DNA of 64,000 nt from Lachnospiraceae bacterium (GCA_017500935.1 JAFVXW010000003.1:186001-250000); one strand, 5' to 3'. Shown: positions 1 to 7,970, counted from the first letter of the stretch. Notes: a model not told the origin generated them from the sequence alone. Numbers and translations: made by a program.

Positions 1-222
1 CGGAATACTGCTGTACTCCCGGATCTTTAAGGTGGCATGAATGCCGTCAAGTCTGGGCATCATCACATCAATGATCATAAGCTTAATGTCATATGCTTTC
101 AGCGCCCTGATGGCCTGTTCGCCGTCGTAGGCCTTGATCACATGATATCCTTCCTGCAAAAGATAGATCTCTATCGCTTCCACAATCTCTTTATCATCAT
201 CACAAACAAGTATATTGGTCAT
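1..222 (-). CDS. Response regulator receiver domain, N-terminal part (cut by window edge)
   Basis: Only the first 74 residues are inside the window. They form a CheY-like receiver domain: acidic pair D8-D9 (in the run LVCDDDKE), the phospho-acceptor D52 in IIDVMMP, and the helix LKIREYSSIP that normally precedes beta-4. The ATG at 222 has a strong AGGAGG site about 8 bases upstream (230-235). The family acts as the output half of a two-component system, usually with a DNA-binding domain after residue ~125; that part is outside the window, so the OmpR-type assignment is inference. No sensor kinase is visible; it may lie beyond the left edge. Confidence 0.9.
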   Translation of the reverse strand, partial: MTNILVCDDDKEIVEAIEIYLLQEGYHVIKAYDGEQAIRALKAYDIKLMIIDVMMPRLDGIHATLKIREYSSIP

Positions 223-273
223 GTTATTTTCCTCCTTTGCCGGATCATTCCTCTATTTTCTATTATAAACACG

Positions 274-296
274 AAAAAATGAAGCCTCAGGTCTCA
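274..296 (-). terminator. Possible weak terminator after yraN
   Basis: On the minus strand an imperfect dyad (TGAGACCT / AGGCTTCA) is followed directly by six T residues. It lies 28 bases beyond the yraN stop and just before the response regulator gene. The stem has one mismatch and almost no loop, so support is modest. Confidence 0.3.
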
Positions 297-323
297 AAAT
301 TCTTAATATTTCCTGAATTTTTA

Positions 324-680
324 TCAATATCCGTCATAAAATGAAAATGCATTCTGATGCCAGCGGATCGTTTCTGCGCACACAGCCACCACATCAAAAC
401 GAACTGCCTGCATATGATACCCATGGCGATACAGATAATATTTGGCGCATCTGCAGATTCTTTTTTGTTTTGCCCTTCCCACAGCTTCCTCCGGCATGCC
501 GAAGCGGTCATCTCTGCGATATTTGACTTCAAAAAAAACAAGGCAGTCCTGATGATACCCTATGATGTCGATCTCACCCTGACTGCACCTGAAATTACGC
601 GCAAGAATCCTGACACCTGCCTTCTGCAGCCAGCAGACAGCCGCTTCTTCCCATGCGCTTCCTGTTTTTCTTTTATTCAT
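324..680 (-). CDS. yraN: YraN family (UPF0102) endonuclease-like protein
   Basis: A 118-residue protein of typical family length. It carries the restriction-endonuclease-like core: GEIDII at residues 35-40, FFEVKYR at 49-55 (E51 and K53 as the E-x-K catalytic pair), and the FDVVAV strand at 95-100. Cellular role is poorly known in the family; a nuclease or Holliday-junction-related role has been suggested for relatives. It is the last gene of the rplS-lepB-rbgA-lepB-rnhB-yraN run, an order common in Firmicutes, with 78 bases between it and rnhB. Family assignment is firm; function is not. Confidence 0.9.
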   Translation of the reverse strand: MNKRKTGSAWEEAAVCWLQKAGVRILARNFRCSQGEIDIIGYHQDCLVFFEVKYRRDDRFGMPEEAVGRAKQKRICRCAKYYLYRHGYHMQAVRFDVVAVCAETIRWHQNAFSFYDGY

Positions 681-758
681 GGTATCCTTTCCCTCTCCAG
701 GAACGGATGTATAAAATAATGGATTGTTCTGCTTCTTTAAAACTTCCGCAATCCGACT

Positions 759-1514
759 CTATATCAGATTTTTGATAAAACTTCTCCTGTGGATCGGCGT
801 AGGTCCATACTTTTTTAATGCTTCCAGATGCACTGCAGCACCGTATCCCTTATTGCCGGCAAATCCGTATTCCGGATAAATCTCATCATACTGTACCATC
901 AGCCGGTCTCTTGTCACCTTGGCCACAATACTTGCCGCTGCAATGGAAACACTCTTTGCATCGCCTTTGATGATCGGCACCTGAAAGAAGTCAAGCTGCG
1001 GAATCCTTACCGCGTCATTTAACAGTACATCCGGCTTAACAGAAAGCTGACAGACAGCATCTCTCATCGCCTCATATGTCGCCTGTAAAATATTGATCTC
1101 ATCAATTCTTTCAGGACTGCGGCAGCCAATCCCCACAGCTACAGCTTCCTTCATGATGATCTCGTATAATTCCTCGCGTTTTTTTTCACTCAGCTGTTTG
1201 GAATCATTCAGATACAGAATCTGACAGTCTCTGGGCAAAATCACCGCGCAGGCAACCACCGGTCCCGCCAGCGGTCCTCTTCCCACTTCATCAATCCCGC
1301 AGACATAGCCCATCCCCTCATATTCTCTCTCATAGGCTTTCATCTGCCAGATTCTGGCTTTTTCCTTTTCCAGCGCTTCGATTCTTTTTACTGCCCGTTT
1401 AATCTCGGCCTGTACACTGCTTCTGGCATCCTCTTTGTATTCTTCTATCAATACTGCCAATTCCGCTTCCGAAGCTTTTGCAAACCGTTCTTTGATCTGT
1501 GCTGTCTTCTCCAT
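759..1514 (-). CDS. rnhB: Ribonuclease HII
   Basis: A 251-residue enzyme that removes RNA from RNA-DNA hybrids, including single ribonucleotides misincorporated during replication. The signature GIDEVGRG spans residues 73-80 with D75-E76 as metal ligands; further acidic residues are D167 (in LLNDAV) and D203 (in VTRD). About 70 N-terminal residues precede the catalytic domain, as in Bacillus-type RNase HII. The gene starts 3 bases after the lepB stop at 1518, so the two are translationally close. Nothing unusual is seen in the active site. Confidence 0.97.
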   Translation of the reverse strand: MEKTAQIKERFAKASEAELAVLIEEYKEDARSSVQAEIKRAVKRIEALEKEKARIWQMKAYEREYEGMGYVCGIDEVGRGPLAGPVVACAVILPRDCQILYLNDSKQLSEKKREELYEIIMKEAVAVGIGCRSPERIDEINILQATYEAMRDAVCQLSVKPDVLLNDAVRIPQLDFFQVPIIKGDAKSVSIAAASIVAKVTRDRLMVQYDEIYPEYGFAGNKGYGAAVHLEALKKYGPTPIHRRSFIKNLI

Positions 1515-1517
1515 ATC

Positions 1518-2057
1518 TCACTGATGCTCCAATACTCCAAATTCAGACAAGGGCCAGATGCGTACCCAGGCTCTTCCGATGATCGTATCCCTGCGGATGC
1601 TTCCCACGCTTGGATCTCTGCTGTCCGCACTGTTATTGCGGTTATCTCCCAGAACAAAATATTCATCCGCTGCAAGCTCGACCGGTTCGATCGCTCTTCC
1701 CGGTGATAAGATCACTTCCTTGCCGTAGCCTTCCGAAAGGAGCTTGCCGTCTATGTAAATATTGCCGCTTTCATCGATCTGCACGGTCTCTCCGGGCATA
1801 CCGATAATTCTTTTGATGTAAAAGGTTTCCGTTTCATAGCGGAACGGGAAAACAATAATATCAAAACGCTCCGGCTCCTTAAAACGGTAACTGATCTTAT
1901 CCACGATCAGATTATCCCCGTCTGTCAGCATCGGCTGCATGGAATCCCCGCGTACCTGTGTGCGCTGTCCCACATATGTGATCAGAAGATATGTGACTGC
2001 CAGCACCACCAGCAGATACAGGATGGTACTGAAAATTTCCTTTAATACATTTTTCAT
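1518..2057 (-). CDS. lepB: Signal peptidase I (second of two copies)
   Basis: A 179-residue type I signal peptidase that cleaves secretory signal peptides on the outer face of the membrane. One N-terminal membrane segment (about residues 9-29) is followed by the catalytic serine S39 in GDSMQPML and the general base K82 in FYIKRIIGMPGE. The conserved GDNRNNSADSRD box is at 137-148. Its ATG overlaps the rbgA stop (ATGA), which implies translational coupling. It differs clearly in sequence from the lepB at 2920-3507, so this is an old paralogue pair and not a recent duplication. Confidence 0.95.
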   Translation of the reverse strand: MKNVLKEIFSTILYLLVVLAVTYLLITYVGQRTQVRGDSMQPMLTDGDNLIVDKISYRFKEPERFDIIVFPFRYETETFYIKRIIGMPGETVQIDESGNIYIDGKLLSEGYGKEVILSPGRAIEPVELAADEYFVLGDNRNNSADSRDPSVGSIRRDTIIGRAWVRIWPLSEFGVLEHQ

Positions 2058-2908
2058 ACTGTTTCTTCTTTCTCCGGACGTTCCAGCGAAATTCTTCCGA
2101 TACGTCCATTTCTGAAATCATCCAGCAAAAGACCGGATACCTTTTCCAGATCCAGTTCTCCGCCCTTTTTGTAGCATTTTCTGTTCTCACAGACAGCTTC
2201 CAAAAGAGCCAGCGGTGTTTCTGCCTGCGCTTCATATTTTTTCAGGATCATTCCCGGATAAGTACGTTCCAGAATCTCCAGCAAAGAAAGCGCCAGTTCT
2301 TCCTTGATCAGCACTTCATCATTCATGGAACCGATCAGAGCCAGATGCAGACCTACTGTCTGGTCTTCAAACTTAGGCCAGAGAATACCGGGCGTATCCA
2401 AAAGCTCCAGATTCTTATTCAGACGAATCCACTGCTTGCCCTTGGTCACACCGGGCTTGTTTCCGGTTTTGGTACAGGCCTTTCCCGCAAAGGAATTGAT
2501 AAAAGTGGATTTGCCCACATTCGGGATCCCTGCCACCATGGCACGGACAGGACGGTTCATGATACCGCGCTTTCTGTCTCTTTCAATCTTTTCCTTACAT
2601 GCCTCCTGCACCGCTGCGTTAATGGATTTCATGCCCGCACCGCTTCTTGCATTGATTTCCAGAACAGAAATGCCTTTTTTCTGAAAATAGCTGCACCATG
2701 CTTTGTTGACAGCCGGATCTGCCAGATCTGCTTTGTTAAGCAGTACCAGTCTTGCTTTGTTTTTTCCAAGTTCATCTATATCCGGATTACGGCTTCCCAA
2801 CGGCATACGCGCATCCACAAGCTCAATGATCAGATCGATCAGCTTGATATCCTCCTGCATTGCACGTTTTGCCTTGGTCATATGCCCCGGGTACCATTGA
2901 TAATTCAT
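2054..2908 (-). CDS. rbgA: Ribosome biogenesis GTPase RbgA (YlqF)
   Basis: A circularly permuted GTPase needed for late 50S subunit assembly. The motif order is G4-G1-G3, diagnostic of the family: NKAD at residues 58-61, GIPNVGKST at 127-135, PGVTKG at 152-157 and DTPG at 171-174. I place the start at 2908 (MNYQWYPGHM, 284 residues) because that N-terminus is the conserved family start. A longer in-frame start at 2968 would run into the upstream lepB. The gene lies between two lepB genes: 11 bases after the first, overlapping the second by 4. Confidence 0.96.
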   Translation of the reverse strand: MNYQWYPGHMTKAKRAMQEDIKLIDLIIELVDARMPLGSRNPDIDELGKNKARLVLLNKADLADPAVNKAWCSYFQKKGISVLEINARSGAGMKSINAAVQEACKEKIERDRKRGIMNRPVRAMVAGIPNVGKSTFINSFAGKACTKTGNKPGVTKGKQWIRLNKNLELLDTPGILWPKFEDQTVGLHLALIGSMNDEVLIKEELALSLLEILERTYPGMILKKYEAQAETPLALLEAVCENRKCYKKGGELDLEKVSGLLLDDFRNGRIGRISLERPEKEETV

Positions 2909-2919
2909 GTCTGCCTCGC

Positions 2920-3507
2920 TTATTCCACAAATCCCCAGCCGGTGATATGATTTCCGAAATGAAACCACGCCCTGCCGATGATCGTACTTTTATTTACTGC
3001 ACCAATATTTGCCGAGCGGCTGTCCTCACTGCTGTTGCAGTTGTCTCCCATAACAAAATATTCTCCGCCGCCTAAAACGATCTGCATCTCTGCGATTCCC
3101 GCCGAAGAGATCAGATCATAATCTTCCTCCTGATAGGGCTTGCCGTCCACATACAAAATCCCGTTTTCGATCAAAACTGTCTGTCCCGGCACCGCCACCA
3201 CGCGTTTCACATAATAATGGGCATTTTCATTGCCGTTTGGAAGAAACACGATCACATCGCCCTGTTTGGGTGAAAGAAGCTTATAGGAAACCCTGTCTAC
3301 CAAAATTCCCTGACCGTTTGTCAGATTCGGCTCCATGGAAACGCCGATCACTGTAGTCTGCATACCGAATGCCATCGTGACTACAAATGCTAAAAAAACA
3401 GCCATTACAATACAAAAAAGCCAGTTCATCACTTCCCTGACAACAGAGGTATTTATCTTTTTTTTCTTCTGATAAAAAGTCAGTCCTTTGTGACGCTTTC
3501 TGCCCAT
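2920..3507 (-). CDS. lepB: Signal peptidase I (first of two copies)
   Basis: A 195-residue signal peptidase I. A basic N-terminus (residues 1-18, rich in K and R) precedes one membrane segment at about 28-48. Catalytic S57 sits in GVSMEPNL and general base K101 in YYVKRVV; the box GDNCNSSEDSR is at 154-164. It is the first gene after the rplS terminator, followed by rbgA and the second lepB. Two peptidases with different N-termini may divide substrates, but that is inference. Confidence 0.95.
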   Translation of the reverse strand: MGRKRHKGLTFYQKKKKINTSVVREVMNWLFCIVMAVFLAFVVTMAFGMQTTVIGVSMEPNLTNGQGILVDRVSYKLLSPKQGDVIVFLPNGNENAHYYVKRVVAVPGQTVLIENGILYVDGKPYQEEDYDLISSAGIAEMQIVLGGGEYFVMGDNCNSSEDSRSANIGAVNKSTIIGRAWFHFGNHITGWGFVE

Positions 3508-3555
3508 TGCCTCTCCTTACCCATGTTTTAAAACTACATAGACCATCTTACCACA

Positions 3556-3593
3556 AAACGGCAAAACGGACAAGCGCATATGCACTTGTCCGT
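3556..3593 (-). terminator. Terminator after rplS
   Basis: The 9-bp arms ACGGACAAG and CTTGTCCGT (3566-3593) form a hairpin on the minus strand 37 bases past the rplS stop. The downstream tract is U-rich but interrupted (TTTGCCGTTTT), so read-through into lepB is likely. Confidence 0.65.
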
Positions 3594-3630
3594 CTGAATG
3601 ATCCATTCTCAATCCGTAAGATAACTGAAA

Positions 3631-3972
3631 TTAAGCTTCTTTAACCTTAGCAGCTTTACCTACTCTGCTTCTTAAGTAGTTCAGTTTTGCTCTTCTTACT
3701 TTACCTTTTCTTACGATCTCAACCTTTTCTACGTTGGGAGAGTGTAAAGGCCAGGTCTTTTCAACGCCTACACCGCCGGTGGTCTTTCTTACAGTAAAGG
3801 TAGCTCTGTTGCTGCCGCCCTGTTTCTTTAAAACAACGCCTTCAAAAACCTGAATTCTTTCGCGGTTACCTTCTTTGATCTTACCATAAACACGAACAGT
3901 GTCACCTGTTTCGAATTCGGGTACTTCTGCTTTCAGCTGTGCAGCTTCGATTTCTCTGATAATGTCGTTCAT
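3631..3972 (-). CDS. rplS: Ribosomal protein bL19
   Basis: A 113-residue large-subunit protein at the 30S-50S interface. The start at 3972 ([12 protein letters not shown]) is chosen because it has an AGGAGG site at the right distance and matches the family N-terminus; the in-frame extension to 4044 lies in the leader. Typical features: [22 protein letters not shown] in the first half and [18 protein letters not shown] at the end. It has its own promoter, so it can be expressed apart from trmD. Confidence 0.98.
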   Translation of the reverse strand: MNDIIREIEAAQLKAEVPEFETGDTVRVYGKIKEGNRERIQVFEGVVLKKQGGSNRATFTVRKTTGGVGVEKTWPLHSPNVEKVEIVRKGKVRRAKLNYLRSRVGKAAKVKEA

Positions 3973-3984
3973 TGTATTTGCCTC

Positions 3985-4045
3985 CTGATTTCTGGATGTT
4001 CTTAATACGTCTATTCGTAACAGAGGACCATCTGATTTTCGCAAC
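3985..4045 (-). promoter_or_regulatory. rplS leader, possible L19-type autoregulatory leader
   Basis: The transcript from the rplS promoter would start near 4045. Its leader contains a CAGA/TCTG hairpin (4021-4034) enclosed by a possible CGT/ACG pairing. Firmicute rplS mRNAs are known to carry a short autoregulatory L19 leader. I see the position and a small stem but cannot confirm the consensus by eye. Confidence 0.35.
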
Positions 4046-4051
4046 GTGAAT

Positions 4052-4080
4052 AGTTTACCACACGCGTTTTACAATTTCAA
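4052..4080 (-). promoter_or_regulatory. Promoter of rplS
   Basis: On the minus strand: -35 TTGAAA (4075-4080), 17-bp spacer, -10 TAAACT (4052-4057) with an extended TGG just before it. It lies 80 bases upstream of the rplS start. Confidence 0.7.
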
Positions 4081-4104
4081 GTATAAATTGAATTTTTTTA
4101 CAAT

Positions 4105-5340
4105 TTATTCCTGAGATAAATAATATATTTTCTTGCGGGACAGTTTCATTCCCATTTCTTTGTATTTGGCAGCTTTTTCTTCCTCTTCCGCCGGAAAGAC
4201 TGTCACAAAAACTCTGTGATCTTCCAGCGCTTTCTGAATCTGCTCCACAGTCTCTCCCTCTCCCTGGGGAACTGTTTTTTTGGTGTAAACAGCCTGATGA
4301 CAGATACTGTCTGTCTGCAGTCCGAAACGCCTCTGTACACTTTCTGCCAGATAAAGCTGAAAACAGGTTATCGCTGCAATCTTTTCTTCGATGGCCGAAA
4401 GCAGTCTTTCTCCTGCATCCAGGCTCTGCGCGGTCACCATATATTCATCTGTATCCTTCATCCGGATCAGCACACCGTCTTTGCGCAAAAGAACCACTTC
4501 TGCTTCATTATTTCTGACAGCTTCGATCATCTGCATATGATGCAGCTTATCCTGCGACAGAAACTCTATAGTCCTGCCGGGAATGTTGTATTTTTCATAT
4601 AGATCCGGTCTGCGCTCTTTGGTACGCGCTATGGACTGTTCCAGTCTCCACTTTTCAATTTTAGCATGATCACCGGACAAAAGCACCTGCGGCACCGGTT
4701 TGTTCATCCAGTTTTCCGGCCGCGTATACTGCGGGTATTCCAGCAGATTTTCATGGAAAGACTCTGTCTCACCGGAAATCTCATTTTTTAAGACACCGGG
4801 AACCATGCGTGAGATCGCATCGATCATGACCATTGCGGGAAGCTCACCGCCAGTCAGCACATAATCGCCGATGGACACACAGTCTGTCACGATTTCTTCC
4901 AGAACACGCTCGTCAATGCCTTCATAATGCCCGCACAAAAAGATCAGATCTTCTTCCTGCGCAAACTCCTTTGCCATTGTCTGATCAAAAACACGCCCCT
5001 GCGGAGTCAGATATACCACACGAGGTTTCTTTTTGGTACAGCTGTCCGTTTCATTGCTGCAGTCTGCCGTATTTTTTGTACTGTCAGCAACATTACGGCG
5101 CTGTCCGATCTTTTCACACACTGCCTGATAAGCATCGTATACCGGCTGCACCTGCATAAGCATTCCCGCACCGCCGCCATAGGGATAGTCATCTACCCGG
5201 TTATGCTTATCCTGCGTATAATCCCTGATATTGACTGCCTCAAAATGAATCAGACCTTTCTGCATCGCACGACCCAGAATACTGGTATTGAGTCCGTCAT
5301 TGATCATATCCGGAAATAATGTCAATATATGAAAATGCAT
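4105..5340 (-). CDS. trmD: tRNA (guanine-37-N1)-methyltransferase with extra C-terminal domain
   Basis: TrmD methylates G37 of tRNAs and so prevents frameshifting. Its trefoil-knot signatures are all present: YPYGGGAGM at residues 53-60, LCGHYEGIDER at 135-144, SIGDYVLTGGELPA at 156-169 and EYPQYTRP at 201-208. The usual protein ends near ERRPDLYEKY (residues 243-251), but this one runs to 411. The added ~150 residues (about 262-411) resemble the N-terminal half of GNAT-type proteins (CFQLYLAESVQRRFGL, ICHQAVYTKK, YKEMGMKL) without an obvious acetyl-CoA loop. A polar insert at about 80-105 (VADSTKNTADCSNETDS) also departs from the family. It lies 45 bases after rimM, a usual pairing. Confidence 0.95.
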   Translation of the reverse strand: MHFHILTLFPDMINDGLNTSILGRAMQKGLIHFEAVNIRDYTQDKHNRVDDYPYGGGAGMLMQVQPVYDAYQAVCEKIGQRRNVADSTKNTADCSNETDSCTKKKPRVVYLTPQGRVFDQTMAKEFAQEEDLIFLCGHYEGIDERVLEEIVTDCVSIGDYVLTGGELPAMVMIDAISRMVPGVLKNEISGETESFHENLLEYPQYTRPENWMNKPVPQVLLSGDHAKIEKWRLEQSIARTKERRPDLYEKYNIPGRTIEFLSQDKLHHMQMIEAVRNNEAEVVLLRKDGVLIRMKDTDEYMVTAQSLDAGERLLSAIEEKIAAITCFQLYLAESVQRRFGLQTDSICHQAVYTKKTVPQGEGETVEQIQKALEDHRVFVTVFPAEEEEKAAKYKEMGMKLSRKKIYYLSQE

Positions 5341-5385
5341 TCCTTCCTCCTTTGTCGTGCGCTGTCAGCCCGCATGACCTGTATC

Positions 5386-5895
5386 TTAATCCAGAAGTCC
5401 GTCCAGAATATGAATCCGGATAAAGCCGGCTTCCACATCCACCTCTAAAACACACTGTTTGATCGCCGGCAGCAAAAGCTCTCTGCCGTCATTTAAGCTG
5501 ATGATGTAAACATCATTGGCTCCGGTTTCCAAAACCTCTTTTAAAACGCCGATTTCCTGACCGTCTTCATCTTTTACGCAAAGTCCCATCAGATCAGCGA
5601 TGAAATATTCGTCTTTTTTAAGCTTAACAGCATTGGCTCTGGTGACATACAAACTTGCACCGCGGTATTTTTCCACATCATTAAGCGTATCAATGCCTTT
5701 GAATTTTAAAATTGCAAACTGTTTAAAAAACTTAACGCCGGCAATTTCCAGAACCTTTGTTTCTTTGCCGCTCTCTAAAATCACTTCTTTTAACTTTTTA
5801 AATCTGTTTACATCGTCTGTTGTAGGAAATACTTTCACTTCTCCATGCACGCCATGGGTGGAGGAAATGATTCCCACCTGCAGTCTTTCTTCCAT
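5386..5895 (-). CDS. rimM: 16S rRNA processing protein RimM
   Basis: A 169-residue 30S assembly factor that binds uS19. The N-terminal RimM beta-barrel begins LQVGIISSTHGVHGEVKVFPTTDD (residues 5-28). The C-terminal PRC-barrel half includes DEYFIADLMGLCVKDEDGQEIGVL and ends with IRIHILDGLLD. It sits between khpA and trmD as in most Firmicutes. The 145-base gap to khpA carries two long hairpins, which may reduce or regulate its transcription relative to the ffh-rpsP-khpA part. Confidence 0.95.
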   Translation of the reverse strand: MEERLQVGIISSTHGVHGEVKVFPTTDDVNRFKKLKEVILESGKETKVLEIAGVKFFKQFAILKFKGIDTLNDVEKYRGASLYVTRANAVKLKKDEYFIADLMGLCVKDEDGQEIGVLKEVLETGANDVYIISLNDGRELLLPAIKQCVLEVDVEAGFIRIHILDGLLD

Positions 5896-5941
5896 AATAT
5901 ATTCCTTCCTGATTCAGCGAAAAATTTATTTAGAATTAAAA

Positions 5942-5961
5942 TAGTGTGCGCCCTGCGCATA
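5942..5961. repeat. Short GC-rich dyad (AGTGTGCG type), copy 1
   Basis: The sequence GTGTGCGCCCTGCGCATAC forms a near-perfect stem with one mismatch. Similar AGTGTGCG..CGCACACT dyads occur at 50279-50298 and 62431-62450, always in intergenic DNA. It lies between rimM and the long hairpin downstream of khpA. Confidence 0.4.
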
Positions 5962-5967
5962 CATGTG

Positions 5968-6012
5968 CTTTTTAATACGATCGGAAACGAAGTTTCCTAT
6001 CGTATTAAAAAG
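5968..6012. repeat. Long perfect inverted repeat between khpA and rimM
   Basis: Arms of 14 bp (CTTTTTAATACGAT at 5968-5981 and its complement at 5999-6012) are extended by an inner 6-bp stem GGAAAC/GTTTCC (5983-5997) after one mismatch. On the minus strand it follows directly on the khpA terminator hairpin and shares its U-tract. Confidence 0.75.
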
Positions 6013-6032
6013 GACGTCACGAGGACGTCCTT
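6007..6032 (-). terminator. Terminator or attenuator after khpA
   Basis: Arms AAGGACGTC (6010-6018) and GACGTCCTT (6024-6032) form a 9-bp hairpin just after the khpA stop. It is followed on the minus strand by TTTTT. On the plus strand it is followed by TTTTTT, so it is bidirectional in shape, though no plus-strand gene precedes it. Confidence 0.75.
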
Positions 6033-6040
6033 TTTTATTG

Positions 6041-6268
6041 TCAGATGATATCAACATCCACTTTCTTATTGTCTTCCAATGCTGCAGCCTTTACGACAGT
6101 ACGGATTGCCTTGGCAATACGTCCCTGTTTGCCGATGACCTTGCCCATGTCAGAGGGAGCAACATGAAGTTCAACCGTCAGATTTTTGCCGCTCAACTTT
6201 TCAGTCACGGTCACTTCATCAGGATTATCAACAAGTGCTTTTGCGATCACTTCCACTAAATCCTTCAT
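6041..6268 (-). CDS. khpA: KH-domain RNA-binding protein KhpA
   Basis: A 75-residue single KH-domain protein (YlqC type). The RNA-binding GxxG loop is GKQG within KVIGKQGRIAKAIRTVV. I choose the start at 6268 (MKDLVEVIAKALV) because an AGGAGG site precedes it; the frame extends upstream without a ribosome-binding site. Relatives work with KhpB in RNA metabolism and cell elongation. The position between rpsP and rimM is the standard Firmicute arrangement. Confidence 0.93.
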   Translation of the reverse strand: MKDLVEVIAKALVDNPDEVTVTEKLSGKNLTVELHVAPSDMGKVIGKQGRIAKAIRTVVKAAALEDNKKVDVDII

Positions 6269-6304
6269 AATCAACCTCCTAAAGCTGGCCCACAATTGCC
6301 GATC

Positions 6305-6550
6305 TTATTTCTCAATGCCTGCTGCTTTGAAGATCTTGCCAACCATTTCGGTGGGCTGTGCGCCGTTGTTGAGCCACTTCTTAGCCAGTTCTTCGTTTAC
6401 TTTGAAAGTGCTGGGATCGGTGTTGGGATCATAGGTACCGATTTCTTCGATGAAACGGCCATCTCTGGGAGATCTGCTGTCTGCTACAACGATTCTGTAA
6501 ATAGGATTTCTCTTGTAACCCATTCTTCTAAGTCTGATTTTTACTGCCAT
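6305..6550 (-). CDS. rpsP: Ribosomal protein bS16
   Basis: An 81-residue small-subunit protein important for 30S assembly. It begins [42 protein letters not shown], an unmistakable S16 N-terminus. It lies 64 bases after ffh and 36 bases before khpA, so it is part of the ylxM-ffh-rpsP-khpA unit. Length and sequence are ordinary. Confidence 0.98.
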   Translation of the reverse strand: MAVKIRLRRMGYKRNPIYRIVVADSRSPRDGRFIEEIGTYDPNTDPSTFKVNEELAKKWLNNGAQPTEMVGKIFKAAGIEK

Positions 6551-6614
6551 TTTTCATTACCTCCAGGTTTAAATGAATATAAATTTTTCTCTCGGTGCTA
6601 ACCTGCACAATTTA

Positions 6615-7970
6615 TCAGAAAGGAAGTCTGAACTTTCCTTTTCTTCCGCCCATGCCTCCCATCATGCCGGGAAGCTGTTTCATCATCTTCTGGCTCTGCT
6701 CGAACTGCTTGATGAAACGGTTTACAACGCTGATATCCACACCCGCGCCCTTTGCAATACGGTGTTTACGGCTGGGATTCAAAAGCTTTGGATTGCGGCG
6801 TTCTTCAGGAGTCATACTCAATACGACCGCCTCCATACGCGCCAGCTGCTTTTCATCGATCATGGACTCGATGTCTCCCATCTTTGCTCCCATACCGGGA
6901 AGCATACCCAAGATACTGGAAATACCGCCCATATTGCGCATCTGCTTCATGCTTTCAAGGTAGTCCTCAAAATCGAACTTACCCTTTTTCATGCGGGCTG
7001 CCATTTCTTTTTCTTTCTCAGCGTCGATCTCCAAATTGGCTTCCGCCACTTTGTCGATCAGGGAAAGGACATCGCCCATTCCCAGGATTCTGCTTGCCAT
7101 ACGGTCCGGATAAAACTGTTCCATATCGGAAAGCTTTTCACCCATACCGACATACAGAATCGGCTTGCCTGTCACTGCCTTGATGGAGAGTGCCGCACCG
7201 CCTCGGGTATCGCCGTCCATCTTGGACAGGATCACACCGTCTACGCCGATCTTGGAATCAAATTCCTTTGCCACATTGACTGCATCCTGACCGGTCATGG
7301 CATCCACAACCAGAATCGACTGATGCACCGTAATATTTTCTCTGATTTCCTGCAGCTCTGCCATCATGTCTTCATCGATATGAAGTCGTCCGGCAGTATC
7401 GAGGATAACCACATTGTGACCGTTCTTTGCCGCATGTTCCATCGCGGCTTTGGCGATATCCACAGGCTTATGGTCTGTTCCCATGGAGAACACATCAACC
7501 TGTACCTTCTCACCGTTTATCTGTAACTGCTCGATCGCCGCCGGACGGTAAATGTCACAGGCAACCAGAAGCGGTTTCTTTCCTTTTAATTTAAACTTTC
7601 CTGCAAGCTTGGCTGTTGCGGTAGTCTTACCTGCACCCTGCAGACCGCACATCAAAAGCACGGTTGTTGCCTTGCCGGGCTGGAAGTGGATCTCTGTTGT
7701 CTCAGAACCCATCAGCGCAGTCATCTCTTCGTTTACGATCTTGATGACCATCTGACCGGGATTCAAGCCATTCATAACATCCTGACCGATCGCACGCTCT
7801 TCAACAGACTTTACAAACTGCTTAACCACCTTAAAGTTAACGTCCGCTTCCAAAAGCGCCATCTTAACTTCTTTTAAAGCAAGCTTTACATCAGCTTCAG
7901 TCAGTCTGCCTTTGCTTCTTAAGTTCTTAAAAACATTCTGCAGTTTATCTGTTAAACTCTCAAATGCCAT
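6615..7970 (-). CDS. ffh: Signal recognition particle protein Ffh
   Basis: A 451-residue SRP GTPase that binds signal sequences and 4.5S/6S RNA and delivers ribosomes to FtsY. The N domain is residues 1-100, the P-loop GLQGAGKTT is at 109-117, DTAGR at about 190, and the specificity motif TKMDGDTRGGAALS follows. The methionine-rich M domain starts near 325 and ends in a Met/Gly tail (QLPGMMGGMGG). It starts 17 bases after ylxM, with a GAGG site in the gap. Confidence 0.98.
   Translation of the reverse strand: MAFESLTDKLQNVFKNLRSKGRLTEADVKLALKEVKMALLEADVNFKVVKQFVKSVEERAIGQDVMNGLNPGQMVIKIVNEEMTALMGSETTEIHFQPGKATTVLLMCGLQGAGKTTATAKLAGKFKLKGKKPLLVACDIYRPAAIEQLQINGEKVQVDVFSMGTDHKPVDIAKAAMEHAAKNGHNVVILDTAGRLHIDEDMMAELQEIRENITVHQSILVVDAMTGQDAVNVAKEFDSKIGVDGVILSKMDGDTRGGAALSIKAVTGKPILYVGMGEKLSDMEQFYPDRMASRILGMGDVLSLIDKVAEANLEIDAEKEKEMAARMKKGKFDFEDYLESMKQMRNMGGISSILGMLPGMGAKMGDIESMIDEKQLARMEAVVLSMTPEERRNPKLLNPSRKHRIAKGAGVDISVVNRFIKQFEQSQKMMKQLPGMMGGMGGRKGKFRLPF

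Noticed and set aside
37..282. A plus-strand open frame at the left edge
   Set aside because: It is antisense to the response regulator, whose receiver motifs and AGGAGG site are clear.
2909..2968. A 20-residue N-terminal extension of RbgA
   Set aside because: It would overlap the upstream lepB end; the ATG at 2908 matches the conserved RbgA start.
6573..7526. A plus-strand open frame of about 317 codons opposite ffh
   Set aside because: Antisense of the SRP GTPase; high His/Phe/Leu content from mirrored codons and no promoter.
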